Positions 40,183 through 48,109 of a stretch of 64,000 bases of DNA are shown here, one piece after another. Source of the stretch: Fen-1258 sp964441505 (lineage in GTDB: Bacteria; Bacteroidota; Ignavibacteria; Ignavibacteriales; Melioribacteraceae); contig CAYTUV010000014.1 in the NCBI GenBank assembly GCA_964441505.1, forward strand, positions 1 to 64,000. The letters run 5' to 3'. Position numbers and translations under genes: made by a program. Within the stretch, counting starts at the first letter, position 1. Each line of letters starts with the position of its first letter. The notes beneath the pieces were generated by a model. It was not told the DNA's origin and did no database searches. It saw nothing but the letters and a program-made list of their open reading frames with translations.

Positions 40183-42243
40183 TTATTTTACTTCGAAGAG
40201 AGAATCTGCTAAACCTGTATTTATTTCTATTGAAGTAGTTATCAGGTCGAGCGGTCCGTTAGGTGTTCCCACACTCATCTTATAAGCGTATTTAACACCC
40301 AGAACATCACGATAATCATCAAAATCAATTGTTTGCACCGCTGTTCCCTGCATGGATAATTGCCTTATCAGGAATCCGGTATTTATATCATAATAATTTG
40401 TGGTTTTCTTTCCGGAAGGATAAGTCAACACGATACTGTAAGCTTCTTTATTGTTAATAGTTTCCTTTCCCGACAAATCTGTTTTTATTCCTCTCTCGGC
40501 ATATTCCAACATTGCATACATAGAACCGAGTTTCATTTGCTCTATCTGATCTGCGGGTAGTTGTTGTTCCTGCCCCATCGCACTCATCTTCCCTTTTTCA
40601 CCATCAAAAATTATTACCTGTTGACCGACTCCGAAATCAATTAATGAATGAGATTTATTCGGAGCTTTCAGCGATTGTGTCATTGTAATATTCATTCCCT
40701 GCATCTGACCGGACATCTTGGTAACCCTGTCTTTCACCTTAAGAATATTTTCCTTCCCGCCGATTGCTTCAACGTATTTGTTGAGAACTTGTTCAGCAGT
40801 TAATCCTGCAGGAGCTTTCTTCACATTCGGATCATATTTTTCGCCGTAAATGTCAAAATAGTCAACTTTGCCGCTAACGCTGAATTTGGAAATATTTTTT
40901 GCAACTTCTTCGCCGCTGCCAACTACAACAACATATGCATTATTAGGTTTGATATATTTTTTTGCGATATTCTGAACGTCCTCAACTGTAACAGCATTCA
41001 AATTCTTGAGATAATTTTTATAGTAGTCTTTTGGAAGATTATATCTTGCAATGTTGATTGCAAAATTTGCAACAGTTGCAGGTTTTTCAAGGCTGCGGAT
41101 AAAATCGCCGGATAATAAATTCTTGGCATTCTGAAGTTCCGCCTCGCTCACTTTTTCGTTTCTGATCTTTTTCATCTCATTCATTACTTCGGTAATTGCG
41201 CTGTCTGTAACTACATTTCTAACTTTTGTCGAAGCTGAAAAACTTCCTATTACTTTATCTGCGTTCAAATTTGAATATGCACCATACGTATAGGCTTTTG
41301 ATTCACGCAGGTTCATAAACAATCTTCCAGATGCACTGCCGCCTAAAATTAAATTAGCGACTTTTGTTTTCATTGCATCTTCACTTCCAATTGGCAATTC
41401 AACCGGATAGCAAACAGAAATAACCGATTGAACAGAATTAGCACGATCAACAAGACTAACTTTATTTACAATAGGAGCTTTGGGAGTCGGGAAGGAGTTC
41501 TGAGGAACATCTTTTTTCTCCCACTTGCTCAGATATTTTTCGATCAATGTTTTTGCTTTTGCTTTTGTGATGTCTCCTACAATAGCGAGATATGAAATGT
41601 TCGGTCTGAAATAAGTTTCAATATATTTATTACACATCTCAAGAGTAACTGATTTTACACTTTCTTCAATATCCATTTCACCATATGGGTGCTCTTTCCC
41701 GAACATGATTGCAGATCCAACTCTGTTAGCAATCGCGTCAGGGTCATCTTTCTGATATGCAAGACCGGATAATGTCTGCTTTCTGATTTTTTCTAGTTCT
41801 TCCTGCTTGAAGTCGGGATTTAGAATAATGTCGGATACTATTGCCATAATCTTATCGGCATGTTTCGAAAGACCGGAAGCATAAATACCTGTTGCAGAAG
41901 TTGACAGATCAGCTCCAAGGAAATCTATCTCTTCATCAAGTTTATCTTTTGTCCGGTTCTTTGTACCTGTGCGTAGAAGTTGTCCTGCAGCAGAGACGTA
42001 ACCTGCATTTTTCCCTTCAACAATCGGGTCTCTGTCAACTACAAGACTAAATGCAATTGAAGGAAGCTTATGATTTTCTACCACATACACTTTCAATCCG
42101 TTGGAAAGGAGGAATGAATCGGCATTGCCGATTTTAACTTCGGGTGCAGGACCGGGCTGCGGCCGTTTAGTTCTGTCTATCTGGGCAAGAGAGATTGATG
42201 CTGTAAACAGAATCAGCATTAACACTAAAACTTTGTTTTTCAT
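40183..42243 (-). CDS. M16 (insulinase-like) protein, inactive subunit, with C-terminal extension
   Basis: A 686-residue exported protein (signal peptide VLVLMLILFTASISLAQ). Residues 36-470 form the M16 peptidase fold (SNGLKVYVVENHKLPSIAFSLVVDRDP; later ESKAYTYGAYS, the conserved R/Y site). The HXXEH zinc motif is missing: at the expected place is AGYVSAAGQLLRTGT. The C-terminal part, about 480-686, starts LTAEQVLNKYVEAIGGKENILKVKDRV and looks like a LolA/lipoprotein-carrier-like beta domain (GKETINNKEAYSIVLTYPSGKKTTNYYDINTGFLIRQ). With the active neighbour upstream it resembles the active/inactive heterodimers of M16B enzymes. Confidence 0.8.
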   Translation of the reverse strand: MKNKVLVLMLILFTASISLAQIDRTKRPQPGPAPEVKIGNADSFLLSNGLKVYVVENHKLPSIAFSLVVDRDPIVEGKNAGYVSAAGQLLRTGTKNRTKDKLDEEIDFLGADLSTSATGIYASGLSKHADKIMAIVSDIILNPDFKQEELEKIRKQTLSGLAYQKDDPDAIANRVGSAIMFGKEHPYGEMDIEESVKSVTLEMCNKYIETYFRPNISYLAIVGDITKAKAKTLIEKYLSKWEKKDVPQNSFPTPKAPIVNKVSLVDRANSVQSVISVCYPVELPIGSEDAMKTKVANLILGGSASGRLFMNLRESKAYTYGAYSNLNADKVIGSFSASTKVRNVVTDSAITEVMNEMKKIRNEKVSEAELQNAKNLLSGDFIRSLEKPATVANFAINIARYNLPKDYYKNYLKNLNAVTVEDVQNIAKKYIKPNNAYVVVVGSGEEVAKNISKFSVSGKVDYFDIYGEKYDPNVKKAPAGLTAEQVLNKYVEAIGGKENILKVKDRVTKMSGQMQGMNITMTQSLKAPNKSHSLIDFGVGQQVIIFDGEKGKMSAMGQEQQLPADQIEQMKLGSMYAMLEYAERGIKTDLSGKETINNKEAYSIVLTYPSGKKTTNYYDINTGFLIRQLSMQGTAVQTIDFDDYRDVLGVKYAYKMSVGTPNGPLDLITTSIEINTGLADSLFEVK

Positions 42244-42280
42244 TTTTATTACTCCGTTATGTTTTCAAATTTTTCTATTC

Positions 42281-42367
42281 GTCATTTCAGATCAAGCATT
42301 GCGAGGACTTATTCAGACTTCCAATAGATTCTCACTTGTGCTTTCACTTTTTTATATGCAAAATGAC
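42281..42367. repeat. Possible short GTCATTT inverted repeat
   Basis: GTCATTT at 42281-42287 and AAATGAC at 42361-42367 flank an 80-bp non-coding stretch between the two M16 genes. The ends recall those of the other GTCAT-type elements, but the paired arms are only 7 bp, so this may be chance or a decayed element. Confidence 0.3.
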
Positions 42368-42372
42368 AGCGC

Positions 42373-43698
42373 TTATTTTTTCTCTAACGATTTTGGTAAG
42401 TAATAGAGAACAACCCTATTTTCTTTAGTCAAATATTTGTTTGCAACACGTTTAATATCATCACGGGTAACTTTCATATAACGCTGAAGTTCTGTGTTAA
42501 TCAAATTCGCATCACCGTAATAGACAAAATAATTAGCCAGACTTTCGCCGATTCCCGCTACGGTTGAATTTCTTGTAACAAAATCGGTTTCAATCTGATT
42601 TCTGATCTTCTGGAATTCTGTTTCTGTTATTAACTCGTTCTTAACTTTTTGAATTTCTGCATCTATTGATGATTCTAAATCCTCCGCCTTTACACCTGCA
42701 TTACATACACCCAGCGCAATAAACAATCCCGGATCTTCCAGAGGAAACGGTATTGATTGAACCTGTACAGCTTTTTGCTGCTTGTCTTTAATTTCCTTTG
42801 TCATTCTTGAACTTTCTCCACCTGTGAGAACAGTTCCTAACATGCTGAGGGCATAATAATCAGCTGTACCTTGAGCAGGCATGTGGTAAGCATGAAGTAC
42901 TAACGGTAACTGAACATTATCATAAACAATTTCTCTTACTTCCGCCGTCTTAACCGGTTCAACCTCTTTAGGACGAACAATTTCTTCCTTGCCCTTTGGA
43001 ATTTCTCCAAAATATTTTTTGATCAATTCTTTCGCTTTGATAATATCGATGTCGCCGGCAAGAGTTAATGTTGCATTCTGAGGTACGTAATATTTTTTGT
43101 AGAAGGCAAGAAACTCATCAAGCTTTGCTTGATCGATATATTGTGCTGAACCGATAGGTGTCCATCTGTATGGATGAATTTTGTAAGCGTTGCCGAATAA
43201 CTTTTCAATCAATGTTCCGTATGGACGGTTATCAAGACTCTGTTTGCGTTCTTCTTTAACCACTTTACGCTGAGTCTCGACCCCGATACTATCAATTTTT
43301 AATTGAAGCATTCTTTCGGATTCCATATATAATCCGAGTTCGAGCTGATTCGACGGCAGGTTTTCAAAATAATAAGTTCGGTCGAAAGAAGTATTTGCAT
43401 TTAACTGGCCGCCGGCAGCTTCAATAATTTTCATGTATTCGCCACGTTTAATATTCGGCGAGCCTTCAAACATCAGATGTTCGAAGAAATGAGCAAATCC
43501 AGTTCTTTGAGGATCTTCATTTTTACTTCCCACGTGATATAGTATCGATACGGCTACGATTGGAGTAGTGCTATCCTGATGCAAGATTACGTTCATTCCG
43601 TTATCAAGTTTGTATTGAACGAAATCAATTTTTTTGCTCTGTGCATTGTTAAGCGCAAAACCGATAATTAGTAAAAACAAAATGAGTCTGTGTTTCAT
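42373..43698 (-). CDS. M16 (insulinase-like) zinc peptidase, active subunit
   Basis: A 441-residue protein with a signal peptide (LILFLLIIGFALNNAQS) and the inverted zinc motif HFFEHLMFEGS (HXXEH; residues about 67-71), the downstream Glu ligand in ERKQSLDNRPYG (VKEERKQSLD), and the second M16 domain from VREIVYDNVQLPLVLHAYHMP. It is expected to cleave peptides in the periplasm. The next gene on the strand, 129 nt further, encodes a relative without the zinc motif, so the two should form an M16B heterodimer. Confidence 0.9.
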   Translation of the reverse strand: MKHRLILFLLIIGFALNNAQSKKIDFVQYKLDNGMNVILHQDSTTPIVAVSILYHVGSKNEDPQRTGFAHFFEHLMFEGSPNIKRGEYMKIIEAAGGQLNANTSFDRTYYFENLPSNQLELGLYMESERMLQLKIDSIGVETQRKVVKEERKQSLDNRPYGTLIEKLFGNAYKIHPYRWTPIGSAQYIDQAKLDEFLAFYKKYYVPQNATLTLAGDIDIIKAKELIKKYFGEIPKGKEEIVRPKEVEPVKTAEVREIVYDNVQLPLVLHAYHMPAQGTADYYALSMLGTVLTGGESSRMTKEIKDKQQKAVQVQSIPFPLEDPGLFIALGVCNAGVKAEDLESSIDAEIQKVKNELITETEFQKIRNQIETDFVTRNSTVAGIGESLANYFVYYGDANLINTELQRYMKVTRDDIKRVANKYLTKENRVVLYYLPKSLEKK

Positions 43699-44070
43699 AA
43701 AAACTGCTCCTTTTGAAGTGATTAGATATTTAATATGATTTTTCTGTGTAAAAATTAGCTAAATAGTTATTGGATTGCGAACGTTAGACGTTTTCCGGAA
43801 TGGATTGTTATAGGATATACACAGCCAGATACAAATACTATTTTTCTTGCAAATTGGGCATAAAAAGCAATAAAACCGATGAAAAATCAATAACTCCCAA
43901 TCATTCCTCAGTTTGCCGATAAATTCATTCTATAAAAATTTTTGCATGAATTTTCTATCTGATTCGAAAAAAAATTTTGTGATAGTTCCCTCTGTAAAAA
44001 AAATAGTATTTCAAATCAGCATCTCTTTTTATTATAATGCATCTGTCTTTGAAAGGTACCAAGAGAGTAG
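43699..44070. other. Intergenic region, divergent genes, nothing recognised
   Basis: A 372-bp AT-rich gap between the M16 gene (minus) and the M61-like gene (plus). AAGAGAG at 44058-44064 is the ribosome-binding site of the plus-strand gene. No repeat, RNA structure or small gene could be supported; it must hold two divergent promoters. Confidence 0.5.
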
Positions 44071-45636
44071 ATGAAAAAAATTTTACCGGCTTTAACAACA
44101 TTGATTTTCTTTTTACTAGCGGTAGACATATTGGCGAATTCGTCACCTGTTCTCCTCTCAGAAGAAACAAATCTATACAATGATTCACGGCAGAATTCCC
44201 GCGGCAATCAAACTATCGATATTAGCTATTCCATTGAACCGTTTTATGATTTGAACATCTTTCGTTTAATCGTTGTGATGGAATTTAGAGGTGACAAATC
44301 GGGCGAGACAAAAATTATTCTTCCCGGCAGCGTTGAGTACAACTCAATCAAGTATTTAAAGGCCATTTCACAGAACACTTATATTTCAGACACAGACAAC
44401 GCAAACGAGAAGATTGTAAAATATTCTTCAGGAACGTCGGTACGAATTTATTACCAGGTTGAGGAGATCAGGGACGGAGATATTGAACTTGGGAATCAAC
44501 AGCTGGCGATAATCAACAAAAAATATTTTCATTTTCTTGGTGAGTCATTTTTTATTCTACCGGGCTGGGAGGCTAACATCGAGTATAACTTCAAAATAGC
44601 ATGGAATCATTTACCGGCGAACTGGAGTATCGCAAACAGTTTTGGTGCGAATGAGAAGTATCAGGTGATGAAACTTGCGTTATGGAATTTCAGACATACA
44701 GTATTTCTGGGCGGCGATTTTAAGATCCGGACAAGATACATTGGCAGCGACCCGGTTTATATTGCCACACGCGGATCGTGGAAATTTTCAGAAGATCAAC
44801 TTTGTGATCTCACCCGTGATATTTTAATTGAGGAAAGAAATTTCTGGAACGATCACAACTATCCATATTTTCTTTTAGCCGTTATCCCGATTTCAGGAAG
44901 TGACGATCAAAGCGGAATAGTCAGGTTAAATTCATACTCCCTGTTTTTGTCCAGCGACCGTACCATTGATATTCATTTAAAGCGGCTTCTTGCACACGAT
45001 ATTTTTCATTCATGGATCGGAGAAAAAGTTCAGTTTGCAGAACCGGAACAACTTGTACTTTGGTTTAAAGAAGGATTTACAAATTACTACACCGATCTGC
45101 TTTTACTGAGAGCAAAATTAATTTCACTTGAGCAATATGTTGAGCAATACAATACAATTCTCGAATCTTATTTCACTTCCCCGGTGCGTGAGGAAAAGAA
45201 TGAACGCCTAATTGACGGTTTTGGAACAGACCGTGATTTAACACGACTACCATATCTGCGCGGGCAAATTTTTGCTCACAATCTCAATTTTGCCATTATG
45301 AAAAATTCTTCCTGGAAAAAATCGTTGGATGATTTTATGCGTGATCTGATGTCCCGCTGTCAGAATGAATCGTTGGTAATTTCTAACGGAAGCCTGAGCG
45401 CTTTAATACGGTTTTACGCGGGCGATCAGATCCTTTCGGATATTATGCGCACACTTAATTCCGGTGCGGTTCTAAAAACTTTTCCGGATGCACTTGGACC
45501 ATGTTTTAAAATGGAAATTGACTCGCGCAAAAGGTTATTAATCTTTGGCGAACAATATGATATTCCATCGTATAAATTGAAAAATGAAAATCAACAGATT
45601 GATAAGAGCTGTCTTAACTGGTTCAAGGTCGATTGA
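44071..45636 (+). CDS. Exported M61/M1-like peptidase-fold protein
   Basis: A 521-residue exported protein (signal peptide ILPALTTLIFFLLAVDILA). The N-terminal half is beta-rich (TIDISYSIEPFYDLNIFRLIVVMEFRG). The second half has LLAHDIFHSWIGEKV and then LWFKEGFTNYYTDLLLLRA, the arrangement of zinc aminopeptidases M61 and M1 (HEXXH plus 19 or so residues and a Glu ligand). The first motif reads HDIFH, with Asp where the catalytic Glu of HEXXH should be. Both His and the third ligand Glu are kept, so zinc may still bind, but catalysis may be weak or lost. The stop is 2 nt before the end of the convergent lipoprotein gene. Confidence 0.7.
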   Translation: MKKILPALTTLIFFLLAVDILANSSPVLLSEETNLYNDSRQNSRGNQTIDISYSIEPFYDLNIFRLIVVMEFRGDKSGETKIILPGSVEYNSIKYLKAISQNTYISDTDNANEKIVKYSSGTSVRIYYQVEEIRDGDIELGNQQLAIINKKYFHFLGESFFILPGWEANIEYNFKIAWNHLPANWSIANSFGANEKYQVMKLALWNFRHTVFLGGDFKIRTRYIGSDPVYIATRGSWKFSEDQLCDLTRDILIEERNFWNDHNYPYFLLAVIPISGSDDQSGIVRLNSYSLFLSSDRTIDIHLKRLLAHDIFHSWIGEKVQFAEPEQLVLWFKEGFTNYYTDLLLLRAKLISLEQYVEQYNTILESYFTSPVREEKNERLIDGFGTDRDLTRLPYLRGQIFAHNLNFAIMKNSSWKKSLDDFMRDLMSRCQNESLVISNGSLSALIRFYAGDQILSDIMRTLNSGAVLKTFPDALGPCFKMEIDSRKRLLIFGEQYDIPSYKLKNENQQIDKSCLNWFKVD

Positions 45637-45638
45637 TT

Positions 45639-46670
45639 TTATGAAGAGACGCCCAACAGGCCGCCTCTTCGAGAATAAATTTTTCTATTTTTTGTTTTTC
45701 TAAATCGCGGCAGTATAAGTAGTCCTATAATAATTACAATTATTCCACCTGTCACATATATCGTCCAGATATTTGAAACACGAGATTCCACCACCATCAC
45801 ATAATCAAGGATGCAAAACTTATCCTGATTAAATTTCCATGTTGCTTTGTTTCCTTCCAGGGTTGCCGCATTTGTATTCAAAATAATACCGGGCATTATT
45901 ACTTCATTAGTATAATCTCCATCAATCCCCGACATGCTTTCCAGCTTCGAATTAATGTTTTGCATAATTAACTCAATATTTTGCTTGTGCATTGCGACTC
46001 TTTCTACACCCAATACATTTTGCAAAGTTCTCATTATACTTTCAGTCTTCCCTGATCCACCTTTCAGACTATCAAGAAGCACCTCTTTTCTTGCGGATAA
46101 TAGATCAAGCCACACAGAATCCTTTTCTTTCCGTACACTTTCAATCAACTGTAGGTAAAACTCTTCTAATATATTTTCCTCAACATAATGATCAATTTTT
46201 TTCTTCAGTGTTTTACTTGTATCGCCGGCCTCGAACAGTTTGTATTCTTCTTTTGTCAGGTATGAACGGACCGGAATTCTATTGAATCTATTAAATGATT
46301 TATAAGTTTCCTTATATGTTAGATAAGAGAAAAACCATCTGAATTTTTTCTCGAATTGAATTTCAATCCCGACTTTGTTTTTCCCTTTATACTCATCATT
46401 AATTTTATTTACATCGTCAAAATTTTTATGGACGATGAAAACTTTTTGAGTATCCTTTCCCAATGTTTTGTGTTGAAGGTCCCAGCTTTTATCATGGGGA
46501 ATGAAAAATCCACCATTGAATATTCTGGATGAATCGACTTTCGCTATTATAATTCGTTCGCACGAACCGTCACTGTTGATTTTGGTTGTGGTTTTATATT
46601 CCTCTTTGCAGCCGGACAAACTCATTATTGCAAAAGAGATTATCCCGTAAATCAAAATTTTGATTTTCAT
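45639..46670 (-). CDS. Lipoprotein encoded with an ECF sigma/anti-sigma pair
   Basis: A 343-residue protein with the lipobox MSLSGC (Cys near residue 21), a mixed charged body beginning KTTTKINSDGSCERIIIAKVDSS, and a C-terminal transmembrane segment (IYVTGGIIVIIIGLLILPRF) followed by a positively charged tail. No family recognised. It overlaps the anti-sigma gene by 4 nt, so it belongs to the ECF operon and could be a target or a sensor of its envelope signal. The start TTKINxDGSxxR is like that of other lipoproteins in the group. Confidence 0.65.
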   Translation of the reverse strand: MKIKILIYGIISFAIMSLSGCKEEYKTTTKINSDGSCERIIIAKVDSSRIFNGGFFIPHDKSWDLQHKTLGKDTQKVFIVHKNFDDVNKINDEYKGKNKVGIEIQFEKKFRWFFSYLTYKETYKSFNRFNRIPVRSYLTKEEYKLFEAGDTSKTLKKKIDHYVEENILEEFYLQLIESVRKEKDSVWLDLLSARKEVLLDSLKGGSGKTESIMRTLQNVLGVERVAMHKQNIELIMQNINSKLESMSGIDGDYTNEVIMPGIILNTNAATLEGNKATWKFNQDKFCILDYVMVVESRVSNIWTIYVTGGIIVIIIGLLILPRFRKTKNRKIYSRRGGLLGVSS

Positions 46671-47422
46671 TTTAGCCCTCTCTTTTCCTTGCTCTCTTCT
46701 AATTCTTTGTTAAGTCTTTCTATCTCCTGACGCAGATACTTTATCTCTTTGCTACTAAAACCCGATGACCTTACAGCTAAGGTATCCGTAAGAAATTTGC
46801 TGCGCATATCATCCAGGCGTGCTTTAGTTGCTTCGTCCAATTTGTTGTAATCATCAAGGAGAGCTAGCAGATCATTCTTTTTCATCAGCACCAATTCTCT
46901 GTTGATCTCCATGAAGGAACTCTTTCCGTTTAATAATTTATATGCGTCATAGAAAAATTTCAGAACACCTTCTTCTTCCTGAATGACACCGGAATAAATC
47001 ATCTTTTGATTCCAGCGATTACCAATTTTCTGTTCGAGGGATATTATCTGCTTTGTATCGCTGTACTCCATATAAACGAATGAGAGCGTGCATAGTAGCA
47101 ATAACAGAGCTAAGGCAAACTTCACTGACCGTGTGGAGATAATTTCTATGAAGTAGTTGAGAATAGTTTTGGAATCAGAATGGTTTTCATTACTGATCTT
47201 TTTCATTATTGATCTTGTAAGATACTCTTCGTTCTCAAATTGATGATCTTTCTTTTTGATTTTAACAAATAACGAATCCGCTTTCAGAATATTTTCATAT
47301 ATGATTCTGCATCTGTCACATTGCTTAATGTGTTCATCAATCAGAGCCCACCTGGCGGAATTGATCTCGTCCTTTTTTGATGAGTAAAGGAATTGTTCTA
47401 CTTCTTTGCAGTTCATATTCAT
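46667..47422 (-). CDS. Anti-sigma factor with zinc-finger (zf-HC2-type) domain
   Basis: A 251-residue protein beginning MNMNCKEVEQFLYSSKKDE and DEHIKQCDRCRIIYENI, where His32-X3-Cys-X2-Cys matches the ZAS zinc-binding anti-sigma motif. One transmembrane helix follows (SVKFALALLLLLCTLSFVYMEYS, about 98-120), and the periplasmic part ends in a coiled coil (SSKEIKYLRQEIERLNKELEESKEK). It would hold the sigma factor at the membrane until an envelope signal. It overlaps the sigma gene and the lipoprotein gene by 4 nt each. Confidence 0.85.
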   Translation of the reverse strand: MNMNCKEVEQFLYSSKKDEINSARWALIDEHIKQCDRCRIIYENILKADSLFVKIKKKDHQFENEEYLTRSIMKKISNENHSDSKTILNYFIEIISTRSVKFALALLLLLCTLSFVYMEYSDTKQIISLEQKIGNRWNQKMIYSGVIQEEEGVLKFFYDAYKLLNGKSSFMEINRELVLMKKNDLLALLDDYNKLDEATKARLDDMRSKFLTDTLAVRSSGFSSKEIKYLRQEIERLNKELEESKEKRGLK

Positions 47423-47991
47423 TTTTCCAAACCGATTATTTTTTTTCTTATACTTTGCCGGGCAAAAAACAAGTTTGTTTTAACGGATGCTTCCGACATG
47501 CCCGTAATCCCGGCTACTTCATTAATTGAAAACTCCTCGATATCTCTTAGTACAAAAATTATTCTTTGTTTTTCCGAGAGTTCCCGGGAAAAATATTTTA
47601 TTAACTCTGCTGTTTCTCTGTTCGAAAACTCCCGCTCCAAATCGCTAGAACTAAGACTCTTCAATTCAAATATCTCTTCGGACATCTTTTCAAATACCTT
47701 TTTGTTTCTCTTCTCCGACTTCAGTTTATCGTAGCATAAATTCACAATTATTTTGTACATCCATGTTGTGAATTTCGATCTTGAATTGTAATTCTTAAGG
47801 TTCTTCCAAATTCTGATAAAACTCTCCTGAACGATATCTTTTGCATCATCCTGGTTGCACATTATTCTGAATGAAATTGCCAATCCGTATCTCTGGTAAG
47901 ACCTGACAATTCTTTCGAAAGCTCTCACATCCCCATTGCGGGATCTTTCGATCAGTTCGTTTACTTCTTCAGCCGGAATTTGATAATGCAT
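47419..47991 (-). CDS. ECF-type RNA polymerase sigma factor
   Basis: A 190-residue sigma-70 family member. Region 2 is DVRAFERIVRSYQRYGLAISFRIMCNQDDAKDIVQESFIRIWKNLKNYNSRSKFTTWMYKIIVNLCYDKLK (residues 20-94), and region 4 is LSEKQRIIFVLRDIEEFSINEVAGITGMSEASVKTNLFFARQSIRKKI (about 138-186). It starts at the ATG 47991, and its end overlaps the anti-sigma gene. It probably transcribes this operon and envelope genes. Confidence 0.93.
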   Translation of the reverse strand: MHYQIPAEEVNELIERSRNGDVRAFERIVRSYQRYGLAISFRIMCNQDDAKDIVQESFIRIWKNLKNYNSRSKFTTWMYKIIVNLCYDKLKSEKRNKKVFEKMSEEIFELKSLSSSDLEREFSNRETAELIKYFSRELSEKQRIIFVLRDIEEFSINEVAGITGMSEASVKTNLFFARQSIRKKIIGLEK

Positions 47992-48075
47992 TTAGTTCTT
48001 TTGTTTCTCAATCAATGATACGACTGAAAATAGGAAAAGTTAAATCGATCGGGAAAAATAATTTGGCGGGTAAAA

Positions 48076-48105
48076 TGTAGAGACTCGATTTATCGAGTCT
48101 CTACA
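48076..48105 (-). terminator. Perfect hairpin terminator after glycyl-tRNA synthetase
   Basis: TGTAGAGACTCGAT (48076-48089) pairs perfectly with ATCGAGTCTCTACA (48092-48105), a 14-bp stem with a 2-base loop. On the minus strand it is followed by TTTTACC. It lies 4 nt after the stop of the synthetase gene. Confidence 0.75.
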
Positions 48106-48109
48106 AAAT

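Noticed and set aside
45645..45675. GAAGAG/CTCTTC hairpin between convergent genes as a terminator
   Set aside because: The stem is short, lies inside the coding end of the minus-strand lipoprotein gene, and has no good T-run directly after it on either strand.
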